Source of the DNA: Candidatus Schekmanbacteria bacterium RIFCSPLOWO2_02_FULL_38_14
GTDB lineage: Bacteria; Schekmanbacteria; GWA2-38-11
Reading direction: 5' to 3'
DNA length: 10,920 nucleotides
NCBI GenBank assembly: GCA_001790855.1
Contig: MGDH01000043.1
Location: 1-10,920, forward strand
Below are positions 1 to 6,726 of this stretch, piece after piece. Position 1 is the first letter of the stretch. Each line of letters begins with the position of its first letter. The position numbers and the translations under genes were made by a program. Below the pieces are notes generated by a model. The model saw only the letters and a program-made list of their open reading frames with translations, was not told the DNA's origin and did no database searches.

Positions 1-33
1 TAGTGATTTTTTAATATAAAATTATAGAAATCA

Positions 34-45
34 ATCTAATTAGAT
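34..45. repeat. Perfect 12-bp palindrome upstream of the T2SS promoter
   Basis: ATCTAATTAGAT is its own reverse complement. It sits about 85 bases upstream of the -35 box, in a 187-base non-coding start of the window that otherwise shows nothing but AT-rich sequence and the promoter. It could be a regulator site, but palindromes of this length also arise by chance in AT-rich DNA. Confidence 0.25.
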
Positions 46-130
46 AGAGAAACATTGTCAATACAAAACAAACAAAAACCCAAAGCAAGTGAAACTTAGC
101 AGGTTTAAGATGTATCTTTAGAATTGACAT

Positions 131-159
131 TAGGCAGAAAATCCATTACTTTGTATAAT
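131..159 (+). promoter_or_regulatory. Sigma70-type promoter of the T2SS operon
   Basis: A perfect -10 box TATAAT lies at 154-159. A 4-of-6 -35 box TAGGCA lies at 131-136, giving a 17-base spacer. A perfect TTGACA at 124-129 is 24 bases from the -10 box, too far to serve as its partner. Transcription would start near 166, leaving a leader of about 20 bases that is mostly the ribosome binding site of gspE. Read from sequence only. Confidence 0.6.
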
Positions 160-173
160 GAAACAGGATTAAA

Positions 174-179
174 AGGAGG
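174..179 (+). promoter_or_regulatory. Ribosome binding site fixing the TTG start of gspE
   Basis: AGGAGG lies eight bases upstream of TTG at 188-190. No ATG is available at a suitable distance, so this site decides in favour of the TTG start. Confidence 0.8.
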
Positions 180-187
180 GTATTCTT

Positions 188-1894
188 TTGAACTATGCAG
201 AAGATTTGATTACTGAAATACTGTCGAGCCAGCCAGGTATCACTCAGGAACAGATTGAGAAGGCAATAGAGGAACAGTCAGAAAAAGGCGGAAGGCTTGC
301 AGACAACATTGCTGCCTTGGGATATATGGCGGAGATTGATGTTCTGAGAGCGATTGGAGAAAAGCTGAACATCCCGTTTCTTCCTTCAATAAAAGATGAG
401 GATGTTGATTCGGTATACATATCAAAGGTTCCTCTAAATTACCTTAAAAATAATTTTATTTTTCCATTAAAAAGAGAAAATGGTTCACTTTTTGTAGCAA
501 CTGCAGACCCTTTCGATACGCAGATTCTTGATAACATTTCATTGTATCTTGAGGAGGAAGAAGCCAAGCCTGTTATCTGTCCAAAGGCTGAAATAACTGA
601 TGCCATTAACCGGTATTACCACCACGAGTCAGCAGATGCCGAGCAGATGATAAAGGATATGGACGAGGATATTTTTGACACAATTACATCTTTATCAGAG
701 GAACCTAAAGACCTTCTTGATATTTCAGATGACGCGCCAATAATCAAGCTTGTAAATGTTATCCTCTTTCAGGCGGTTAAGAAAAGAGCAAGCGATATCC
801 ACATAGAGCCATTTGAAAAGGAGCTCAGGGTAAGGTACAGGATAGACGGGATACTTTATGATACAATAAACCCGCCTGTAAGATATTTATCCGCAGTAAT
901 TTCAAGAATTAAAATTATGGCAAATCTTGACATAGCCGAAAAAAGGCTCCCTCATGACGGAAGGATAAAAATCAAAATAGCTGACCGCCTTATTGACATC
1001 AGGGTTTCAATAATTCCCACTGCCTTCGGCGAAAGAGTGGTTATGAGGCTTCTTGACAAGTCAAGCATTCTTTTAGGGCTTGAGGATGTAGGGCTTTTTC
1101 CTGATGATTTAAAGACCATTCATGCAATGATTAAAAAAACTAACGGAATAATCCTTGTCACCGGTCCTACAGGAAGCGGAAAGACAACAACACTTTATGC
1201 AGCCCTTACAAAAGTGAATACTACTGATAAGAATATAATAACAATTGAAGACCCGATTGAATACCAGCTTTTTGGGATTGGACAGATACAGGTGAACACA
1301 AAGATTGAGCTGACATTTGCCCGTGGGCTGAGGTCTATTTTACGGCAGGATCCTGATATTATAATGGTTGGAGAAATCCGCGATGTTGAGACTGCTGAGA
1401 TTGCAATTCATGCATCGCTTACAGGACACCTTGTTTTTTCAACACTTCATACAAATGATGCTGCAGGGGCTGTTACAAGGCTTTTAGATATGGGTGTTGA
1501 GCCGTTCCTTGTTTCATCAACCCTTTCTGCTGTAATAGCGCAGAGGCTTGTCAGGGTTATCTGCAATGACTGCAAGGAGAGTTATGTGCCTGATGATGAA
1601 TCCCTTTCGGAAATAGGAATTGGAAGAGACCAGTTGAAGGACGGCGTTTTTTACCGCGGCAGGGGTTGTCCTTCTTGCGTGAATACCGGTTACAGGGGAA
1701 GAATTGGAATTTTTGAGATTCTCAAAATGGATGAAGTGACAAAAAAGCTTGTTCTTGAGAAATATGACTCAAATGCAATTAAAAAAGAAGCTGTGAAGAA
1801 CGGAATGCTAATTTTAAAGCATGATGGCGCAAGAAAAGTGATTGAAGGACTTACAACAATTGAAGAAGTTCTGAGGGTTGCTCACGAGGAGTGA
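188..1894 (+). CDS. gspE: Type II secretion system ATPase GspE
   Basis: This 568-aa protein is the cytoplasmic hexameric ATPase that drives pseudopilus assembly in type II secretion, docking on GspF and GspL. The N-terminal part (about residues 1-145) is the GspE/PilB-type N domain, including PFLPS near 63. The catalytic domain follows. It has the SDIHIEP block near 205, Walker A GPTGSGKTT at 326-334 (Lys332), a His box GHLVFSTLHTNDA, and the Walker B-like DPDIIMVGEIRD at 388-399 with Glu396. A tetracysteine zinc motif, C459-x2-C462 and C494-x2-C497, is the form seen in GspE and PilB. It is slightly longer than many GspE proteins. Translation begins at TTG with a strong ribosome binding site. 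PilB of a type IV pilus is the only real alternative, and the following GspF-K order favours GspE. Confidence 0.95.
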   Translation: MNYAEDLITEILSSQPGITQEQIEKAIEEQSEKGGRLADNIAALGYMAEIDVLRAIGEKLNIPFLPSIKDEDVDSVYISKVPLNYLKNNFIFPLKRENGSLFVATADPFDTQILDNISLYLEEEEAKPVICPKAEITDAINRYYHHESADAEQMIKDMDEDIFDTITSLSEEPKDLLDISDDAPIIKLVNVILFQAVKKRASDIHIEPFEKELRVRYRIDGILYDTINPPVRYLSAVISRIKIMANLDIAEKRLPHDGRIKIKIADRLIDIRVSIIPTAFGERVVMRLLDKSSILLGLEDVGLFPDDLKTIHAMIKKTNGIILVTGPTGSGKTTTLYAALTKVNTTDKNIITIEDPIEYQLFGIGQIQVNTKIELTFARGLRSILRQDPDIIMVGEIRDVETAEIAIHASLTGHLVFSTLHTNDAAGAVTRLLDMGVEPFLVSSTLSAVIAQRLVRVICNDCKESYVPDDESLSEIGIGRDQLKDGVFYRGRGCPSCVNTGYRGRIGIFEILKMDEVTKKLVLEKYDSNAIKKEAVKNGMLILKHDGARKVIEGLTTIEEVLRVAHEE

Positions 1895-1903
1895 TAAAAA
1901 GCA

Positions 1904-3136
1904 ATGGGAGTTTATGAATATAATGCATTAAATTTTAAAGGTAAAGAGATTACCGGTATTATAAATGCAGACTCACTTCTGGATGCAAGACAGAAAATAA
2001 GGGGTCTTGAACTTCACGTGAGCAGGGTAAGGGAACTTGAGGAAGGAGAGGGGAGTGAGAAAAAATCTCTGGACCTTTCCAGCATCAAAGGACTTGTAAG
2101 CTGGATTAAGCCTCAGGAGATTTCGCTTTTTTCAAGACAGCTTGCAACCCTTCTCAAAGCAGGACTTCCTCTTATAATGGCTCTCAATGCTTTAATTGAC
2201 CAGTTTGAGGGATCAAAAATCAGGAAGGTTATTTACCAGATAAGGGAAAAGGTTAATGAAGGAAGCTCTTTAGCAAATGCCCTTTCAGACCATCCAAGGT
2301 ATTTCTCCGACCTTTATGTGAGCATGGTGAGGGCAGGAGAGGCAAGCGGCGCTCTGGATATTGTGCTTGAGAGGCTTGCGGAGTTTTCAGAGAAACAGAA
2401 CGAGCTGAAGAATAAGATAAGGGCAACTCTTGCATATCCTGTAATTATGTGCGTCATAGGGTTTGCAATCCTCGGGTTTCTTTTTACCTATGTGATACCA
2501 AAGGTTACATCCATTTTTGAGCAGACAAAGCAGGCTCTGCCCCTGCCAACACTACTTTTGATTGGGATAAGCAGTTTTCTTAAGAAATTCTGGCTGGTTA
2601 TAGTAGTTGCAATTATTGTTGCCTATGTAATGATAAAAAGAACATTGAAGACAGAAAAGGGAAGGTATTTTTATGACAACTTGAAACTAAAGCTTCCAAT
2701 TTTTGGTTCCCTTTTCCAGAAGATAGCAATTTCTCGTTTTGCCAGAACACTCGGCACTTTACTCAACAGCGGTATTCCTATTCTGCAATCTCTTGATATT
2801 GTTAAAACCGTTGTTGCCAACAAGGTTTTGCACAAGGCGATTGAGGATGCGGGACAGAATATTTCTGAGGGCGCAGACATTGCCACTCCTTTAAAGAAAA
2901 GCAAGATGTTTCCTCCAATTGTAATACATATGGTTGCAACAGGAGAAAGAAGCGGCCAGCTTGAAAATATGCTTTTAAAGGTTGCTGAGAGCTATGATAG
3001 CGAAACAGATTCGACAATAAAAGCTCTGACTTCTCTTATGGAGCCAATAATGATAGTTCTTATGGGAATAGCAGTTGGTTTTGTGGTTATTGCAATATTG
3101 CTTCCGATTTTTGATATGACAAAGGGAATTAGATGA
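1904..3136 (+). CDS. gspF: Type II secretion system inner-membrane platform protein GspF
   Basis: This 410-aa polytopic inner-membrane protein is the platform on which GspE acts to push pseudopilins outward. It carries the duplicated T2SSF domain typical of the GspF/PilC family, at about residues 75-198 and 278-400. The duplication is visible by eye: FSRQLATLLKAGLPL is echoed by FARTLGTLLNSGIPI, and MVRAGEASGALDIV by MVATGERSGQLENM. Three membrane segments lie near 177-201, 226-245 and 380-402. Length is normal for the family. The ATG start lies nine bases after the gspE stop, with GAGGAG at 1886-1891 as a somewhat distant ribosome binding site (12-base spacing). It is probably co-transcribed and translationally coupled with gspE. 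Confidence 0.95.
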   Translation: MGVYEYNALNFKGKEITGIINADSLLDARQKIRGLELHVSRVRELEEGEGSEKKSLDLSSIKGLVSWIKPQEISLFSRQLATLLKAGLPLIMALNALIDQFEGSKIRKVIYQIREKVNEGSSLANALSDHPRYFSDLYVSMVRAGEASGALDIVLERLAEFSEKQNELKNKIRATLAYPVIMCVIGFAILGFLFTYVIPKVTSIFEQTKQALPLPTLLLIGISSFLKKFWLVIVVAIIVAYVMIKRTLKTEKGRYFYDNLKLKLPIFGSLFQKIAISRFARTLGTLLNSGIPILQSLDIVKTVVANKVLHKAIEDAGQNISEGADIATPLKKSKMFPPIVIHMVATGERSGQLENMLLKVAESYDSETDSTIKALTSLMEPIMIVLMGIAVGFVVIAILLPIFDMTKGIR

Positions 3137-3312
3137 GTTGGTGAATGGGGAGAAGTGAATAGTGAACAGTATTTAGTGAATGGTGAATAGGTGTTATAAT
3201 GTCAAATGTTAAAATTCAAAGTTCAAATGAAATCCAAAGCTTAAATGACTAAAATTTTCAGAATTTGGATTTTGACATTCATTTGACATTTGGATTTTAG
3301 TATTTGGATTTA
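3137..3312. repeat. Short-word and inverted-repeat intergenic sequence between gspF and gspG
   Basis: The first part (3137-3190) repeats the word GTGAA about five times. The second (3199-3312) is built from words such as ATGTCAAATG, TCAAAG and TTTGGATTTT. ATGTCAAATG at 3199-3208 is the exact reverse complement of CATTTGACAT at 3280-3289, so a long AT-rich hairpin could form. TTTGGATTTT recurs three times on the right side. No plausible gene lies here. It looks like a dispersed non-coding repeat, with related words at 6468-6492. Confidence 0.55.
3192..3200 (+). promoter_or_regulatory. Candidate extended -10 promoter upstream of gspG
   Basis: TGTTATAAT fits the extended -10 consensus TGnTATAAT exactly. 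The -35 region 17 bases upstream (TTTAGT at 3172-3177) is weak, as is allowed for extended -10 promoters. It would give the pseudopilin genes, led by the abundant pseudopilin GspG, their own transcript with a leader of about 130 bases that contains the inverted repeat. Sequence match only. Confidence 0.4.
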
Positions 3313-3335
3313 ATAATCAAAATGAGGGAGAAAAT

Positions 3336-3785
3336 ATGAAAAAAGCATTAAGCTCAAATTCTGGCTTTACATTCATTGAGATAATGGTTGTAGTTGTAAT
3401 AATAGGTATTCTTGCAACCCTTGTTGGCACTGCTGTTATTGGGAGAATTGATGAAGCAAATATTGCCAAGGCTAAAAGCGATATAGCAACCCTTCAGGGT
3501 TCGCTTCAACTTTATAAACTTGATAACGGGAATTACCCGACAACGGAACAGGGACTTGATTTGCTTGTAAAACCTCCTGCTGAAACTGAAGGCTCAAAAA
3601 CATGGAAAGAAGGGGGATATATTGAAGGAGGAAGGCTTCCTTTGGATTCATGGAAAAACCAGTATCAGTACCTCTCACCGGGCGTCAATAATCCAAATTA
3701 TGATTTGTGGTCTATGGGAAAGGACGGGGAAAGCGGCAATGAAGATGATATTCAGAGCTGGAATCTGGATAAGGCATGGAAGTGA
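3336..3785 (+). CDS. gspG: Major pseudopilin GspG
   Basis: This 149-aa protein is the main subunit of the periplasmic pseudopilus. It has a type III (prepilin) signal cut between Gly10 and Phe11, giving a mature end FTFIE with Glu at +5, followed by the hydrophobic helix to about residue 34. GspG-family marks follow: NYPTTEQGL at 67-75, LDSWKNQYQY at 103-112, and a C-terminal loop DLWSMGKDGESGNEDD at 123-138 that corresponds to the calcium-binding loop of GspG/PulG, with Ser126, Asp130, Asp137 and Asp138 as likely contributors. GAGGGAG at 3324-3330 is a good ribosome binding site five bases before ATG. Length is normal. The repeat-bearing gap separates it from gspF. Confidence 0.96.
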   Translation: MKKALSSNSGFTFIEIMVVVVIIGILATLVGTAVIGRIDEANIAKAKSDIATLQGSLQLYKLDNGNYPTTEQGLDLLVKPPAETEGSKTWKEGGYIEGGRLPLDSWKNQYQYLSPGVNNPNYDLWSMGKDGESGNEDDIQSWNLDKAWK

Positions 3786-3800
3786 GAGTGGAACGAGATT

Positions 3801-4304
3801 ATGAAGAAAAAAAAAGGATTTACCCTGATAGAACTCTCAATAGTAATATTTATTATTGGCCTTATGGGGCTTTATGTCCTCCCTAATATGGGAGACAGGC
3901 TTTTCCATACCGAGACGAAATTTTCTTTAAGAAGGATTGCAGGCAACATCAAAGAAGTTTTTAATTTAGCTGCCATAAAAAGGCAGACTTATTATTTTGT
4001 TTTAGACCTTGATAAAGACCGCTACTGGGTTGCGCTTCCTGATGACAAGGGAAATCTTTCTGAAGAAGCATCAACCCATATGATTCATATTGAGCTTGCC
4101 AACAAAATAGACCTCGTTGATGTGGCAACTGCAAAAGAGAAATACAGCAAGGGTGAGAATATCATTCTTTTCACTCCAAGAGGGCTTTCAGAGAAACACC
4201 TGATTCACCTTAAAAGCAATGACACAAACTACACCCTGATTATCTCTCCTTTAACCGGACAGGTAGATATAAAAGAGGGTTATGTGGAACTCACAAATGC
4301 GTGA
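3801..4304 (+). CDS. gspH: Minor pseudopilin GspH
   Basis: This 167-aa protein has a very short prepilin leader, MKKKKG, cut before Phe7 (mature FTLIE, Glu at +5), then a hydrophobic helix and a beta-rich globular domain ending in LIISPLTGQVDI. Position directly after gspG, together with length and leader, supports the minor pseudopilin GspH, which sits near the pseudopilus tip. Sequence conservation outside the helix is low in this family, so the assignment rests partly on order. The start is preceded by a weak GAGAG/GGA ribosome binding site. Codons 2-5 contain a run of nine A bases (3807-3815), a possible polymerase slippage site. It begins 16 bases after the gspG stop. Confidence 0.85.
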   Translation: MKKKKGFTLIELSIVIFIIGLMGLYVLPNMGDRLFHTETKFSLRRIAGNIKEVFNLAAIKRQTYYFVLDLDKDRYWVALPDDKGNLSEEASTHMIHIELANKIDLVDVATAKEKYSKGENIILFTPRGLSEKHLIHLKSNDTNYTLIISPLTGQVDIKEGYVELTNA

Positions 4305-4659
4305 TGAAAAGGGTTTTACCTTTCTTGAAATAATGGTTGCAGTTGCAATCCTTTCAATTGCCCTGATTGCTGCTTTAAGAGCCCAGTCACAGAGCCTTTC
4401 AATTGCAAGCGAATCAATAAGAACTACCAATGTTGTTTTTCTGGCAAGAGAGAAGATGGCTGAAATTGAACTTGATGGCTATCCCCAGCAGGAGAAGACA
4501 GACGGAGTATTTGAAAAGCACCCTGAATACAGATGGGAAATAGAAGTAAAGGAAACTCCAGTTGAAGATTTAAAGGATGTTACCCTGACAATTCTGTGGA
4601 AAGAGGGTGACAGGGAGAGGAGGTACAGTCTTGAGACTCTGTTGGCAAGGAAAGACTGA
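4297..4659 (+). CDS. gspI: Minor pseudopilin GspI
   Basis: This protein of about 120 aa is a minor pseudopilin that, with GspJ and GspK, forms the tip complex starting pseudopilus assembly. From the chosen ATG the leader is MRDEKG, cut before Phe7, giving mature FTFLEIMVAVAILSIAL with Glu at +5, followed by the alpha/beta domain with LAREKMAEIELDG, typical of GspI. A second in-frame ATG lies at 4282 and would add five residues (MWNSQ). It has AGAGGG only two bases upstream, too close. The 4297 start has GGA at an eight-base spacing, overlaps gspH by eight bases, and gives a leader like that of gspH, so it is preferred, though not certain. Translational coupling to gspH is likely. Confidence 0.85.
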   Translation: MRDEKGFTFLEIMVAVAILSIALIAALRAQSQSLSIASESIRTTNVVFLAREKMAEIELDGYPQQEKTDGVFEKHPEYRWEIEVKETPVEDLKDVTLTILWKEGDRERRYSLETLLARKD

Positions 4660-5340
4660 ATGAAAATCAAAAATCAAAAATCAAAAATCAAAATTACTGA
4701 AGGCTTTACCCTTCTTGAGCTTGTAGTTGCAATTGCAATTTTCGCTATTATTTCAACCTTTGTATACGGGGCATACACGGGTACTGTTTCTACAACAGAA
4801 AGAGCTCAGAAAAAAATAGAATTTTACCAGAAGGCAAGGCTTGTTCTTAGCAGAATCTCTGAGGAAATTGAGCAGGCAGCGCCTCCGCGCGAGAAGGGAG
4901 AGATGCCGGATTTTTCTTATTTTTCAGGAAGCAATGATGAAATCAACGGAGTCAATGCGGATGAATTGAGGTTTGTAAGCCGTGCTGACAGTGGTTATTC
5001 AAAAGAAAGCGGAAAACCTGCAATTGTCAGAATCACCTATCGCATAGAAGTGGCTTCAGGAGAAGGGAATGAATATTATGTTCTAATAAGAAAAGAGGAC
5101 CCGATTTTTTTCAGGGAAGATGAGGAACGCGAAAAGACAGAAGAATTTCTTGAAAAATGCGAGGGAATAAATTTTGAATATTATTCTGATGAAGGCTGGG
5201 TAAACGAATGGGATGACCAGACAAGCACTGGAGTGGAAGGCAGGATACCAAAGGCTGTAAGAATTACTCTGACATTAAAGGACGATGAAGACAAGCCAAG
5301 AGATTTCAGCACCACAGTTTATTTGCCACAGGGAGGTTAG
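4660..5340 (+). CDS. gspJ: Minor pseudopilin GspJ with repeat-encoded leader
   Basis: This 226-aa minor pseudopilin is part of the GspI-J-K tip complex. The prepilin leader is 15 residues and rich in lysine, cut between Gly15 and Phe16 (mature FTLLE, Glu at +5), then the helix LVVAIAIFAIISTFVYGAY and a beta-rich domain. Length and the position between gspI and gspK fit GspJ. ATG follows the gspI stop directly (TGAATG), with AAGGA at 4647-4651 eight bases upstream. Oddly, codons 2-10 are made of four exact 7-bp repeats, so the leader is largely repeat-derived. Losing or gaining one unit would shift the frame and reach a stop within about 20 codons. Confidence 0.9.
   Translation: MKIKNQKSKIKITEGFTLLELVVAIAIFAIISTFVYGAYTGTVSTTERAQKKIEFYQKARLVLSRISEEIEQAAPPREKGEMPDFSYFSGSNDEINGVNADELRFVSRADSGYSKESGKPAIVRITYRIEVASGEGNEYYVLIRKEDPIFFREDEEREKTEEFLEKCEGINFEYYSDEGWVNEWDDQTSTGVEGRIPKAVRITLTLKDDEDKPRDFSTTVYLPQGG
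4663..4690 (+). repeat. Heptanucleotide tandem repeat in the gspJ leader
   Basis: Four exact copies of AAAATCA follow the gspJ start codon immediately, and a partial copy AAAT continues after. The unit length is not a multiple of three, so copy-number change alters the frame. Confidence 0.95.
5331..5336 (+). promoter_or_regulatory. Ribosome binding site fixing the GTG start of gspK
   Basis: GGGAGG lies six bases upstream of GTG at 5343-5345, inside the last codons of gspJ. It supports the GTG start, which gives the expected prepilin leader. Confidence 0.8.
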
Positions 5341-5342
5341 AA

Positions 5343-6461
5343 GTGAAGAGGTTCTATAAAGAAGAAAGGGGATTTGCCCTTGCTCTGGTATTGCTGATAA
5401 CCACCCTTGTTGTGATTACAGTTCTTGAGTTTAATTATGAGATGAGAGTGGATGCGAGCATTGCGTCTAATTACAGGGATGACCTGAAGGCTTTGTATAT
5501 TGCCAAGGGTGGAGTGAATGCTGCTATTGCTCTTCTGAGGCAGGATTTTAGGACAGATAAGGAAAGACACGCAGGCCAGCAGGTTGACTCTCTTGATGAA
5601 GACTGGGCAAAACCTGAAATGACACTGCAGATTGGCAAAGGAGTGGCAACAGGAATGATAATTGATGAGTCAGGAAAGATAAACCTGAATGAATATTTAA
5701 AGGAAAGCGAGGATGAAGAAGACAAGAGTGGAGATGGAAAAAATAAAGGAGGAGGGGAAAAAAGCATTGAGACAAAGGAAGAGCAAAAGGAAAATATTGT
5801 AAGAAGAATTTTTGACAACCTGTCTGTAAGCAATAATAATACAGATGAAATAATTGAATCACTCCTTGACTGGCTTGGAGAGAGTTCTGAGGATAATCCA
5901 AGTATTGAGGCATATTACCATTCATCACCTTCTCCCTATGATAGTAAAATTTCCCTCCTTGACGACATTACAGAGCTTATTCTTGTTAAGGGAATGAGCA
6001 AAAATGTTTTTTATCAGGAGAAAGAAAAAAATTTATATGAGGAAATAACAGGACAGGAAAAAGACGAGACTGAGATTTCAAAACCTTTTCCAAGTATTTT
6101 CACTGTTTATTCAAAATTAAAAGGGGAAATTAATATCAATACTGCTCCAAAGGAGGTTCTTCTTGCGTTTCACGAGGATATGGATGAAGAAACAGTGAGC
6201 GAGATTATTGATAAAAGGACAGAAGAGCCTTTTGAATCTAAAGATGAAGTCAAGAAATTATCGCAAACAATTCAGGATATTTTTGAAGATAAACCAGAAG
6301 GACTGAAGGGAATAAGAGATTTAATTGATGTAAAAAGCAATTTTTTCAGAATAATTGCCCATGGAACTATCAATAATGTCACAAAGACAATCGAAGCAGT
6401 TGTTTTCAGGGATGCAAAGAATGATGGACGGATAACAATTAAATCATGGGCAGAGTTTTAA
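5343..6461 (+). CDS. gspK: Minor pseudopilin GspK
   Basis: This 372-aa protein is the large minor pseudopilin that caps the pseudopilus tip. The leader MKRFYKEERG is cut before Phe11. The mature +5 residue is Leu, not Glu, as is usual for GspK because it sits at the tip. The membrane helix is followed by NYRDDLKALYIAKGGVNAA, typical of the family, then DESGKINLNE near 108, LLDWLG at 174-179, SLLDDITELILVKGMSK at 204-220, and the second helical domain starting GEININTAP at 261. Most GspK proteins are a little shorter. The extra length includes a low-complexity charged stretch at about 119-150, rich in Glu, Asp, Lys and Gly. It starts with GTG two bases after the gspJ stop and is the last gene of the operon. 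Confidence 0.93.
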   Translation: MKRFYKEERGFALALVLLITTLVVITVLEFNYEMRVDASIASNYRDDLKALYIAKGGVNAAIALLRQDFRTDKERHAGQQVDSLDEDWAKPEMTLQIGKGVATGMIIDESGKINLNEYLKESEDEEDKSGDGKNKGGGEKSIETKEEQKENIVRRIFDNLSVSNNNTDEIIESLLDWLGESSEDNPSIEAYYHSSPSPYDSKISLLDDITELILVKGMSKNVFYQEKEKNLYEEITGQEKDETEISKPFPSIFTVYSKLKGEININTAPKEVLLAFHEDMDEETVSEIIDKRTEEPFESKDEVKKLSQTIQDIFEDKPEGLKGIRDLIDVKSNFFRIIAHGTINNVTKTIEAVVFRDAKNDGRITIKSWAEF

Positions 6462-6491
6462 AAATAAATCTCAAATTTCAAAATCCAAATT

Positions 6492-6560
6492 AATCCCTCC
6501 ATCGTCCCTTTTTTGTTGGATTATTTTCCACTTTAACAAAGGGGGATACAGGGGGATTTT
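6492..6560. repeat. Imperfect inverted repeat of AATCCCCC type
   Basis: The left arm (6492-6517, beginning AATCCCTCC) pairs imperfectly with the right arm (6535-6559, ending GGGGGATTT) across a loop of about 17 bases. On the minus strand the right arm reads AAAATCCCCCTG, then CCCCC and TTGTTAAAG, which closely matches the + strand at 9171-9200. Both are therefore probably members of one dispersed palindromic repeat family. It lies between the gspK stop and the terminator. Confidence 0.6.
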
Positions 6561-6580
6561 CATTTTTTGCTTCTTGTAGA

Positions 6581-6608
6581 AACACACCTTCAGGTGTGTT
6601 GTTTTTTT
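6581..6608 (+). terminator. Intrinsic terminator of the T2SS operon
   Basis: A perfect 8-bp stem AACACACC / GGTGTGTT with loop TTCA is followed by GTTTTTTT. It lies 120 bases after gspK. On the minus strand there is no T-run after the hairpin, so it acts mainly for the + strand operon. Confidence 0.88.
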
Positions 6609-6726
6609 AACTAACAGGTCTGAACCTTCCTGCTGCAGGCAGGCAGCTACAAATTACGGTTCTTCTACATGCCAACATTCCAGCCTCCAAACGTTCTAAG
6701 AACTATCATTCACTATTAATTTATTA
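6609..6726. other. Rest of the convergent intergenic region
   Basis: No gene is visible here. It holds small GC-rich and palindromic words (CCTGCTGCAGG at 6629-6639, GTTCTAAGAAC at 6693-6703) and, read on the minus strand, AATAGTGAATGATAG, which resembles the GTGAATAG words at 3137-3190. No convincing terminator for the minus-strand protease gene was found. Confidence 0.4.

Noticed and set aside
124-159. TTGACA at 124-129 as -35 box for TATAAT at 154-159.
   Set aside because: The spacer would be 24 bases, well outside the 16-18 range; the weaker TAGGCA at 131-136 has the correct spacing.
3137-3312. A CRISPR array or structured riboswitch in the gspF-gspG gap.
   Set aside because: The repeats are short, irregular words without constant spacing, and no riboswitch consensus is recognisable.
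5471-5928. Long minus-strand open frames of 120 and 126 codons opposite gspK.
   Set aside because: They are antisense shadows of the charged, A-rich gspK sequence; their Leu/Ser/Phe-rich translations carry no family features.
6581-6608. The hairpin as a bidirectional terminator also serving the C25 protease gene.
   Set aside because: Read on the minus strand the stem is followed by TCTACAAG, with no T-run.
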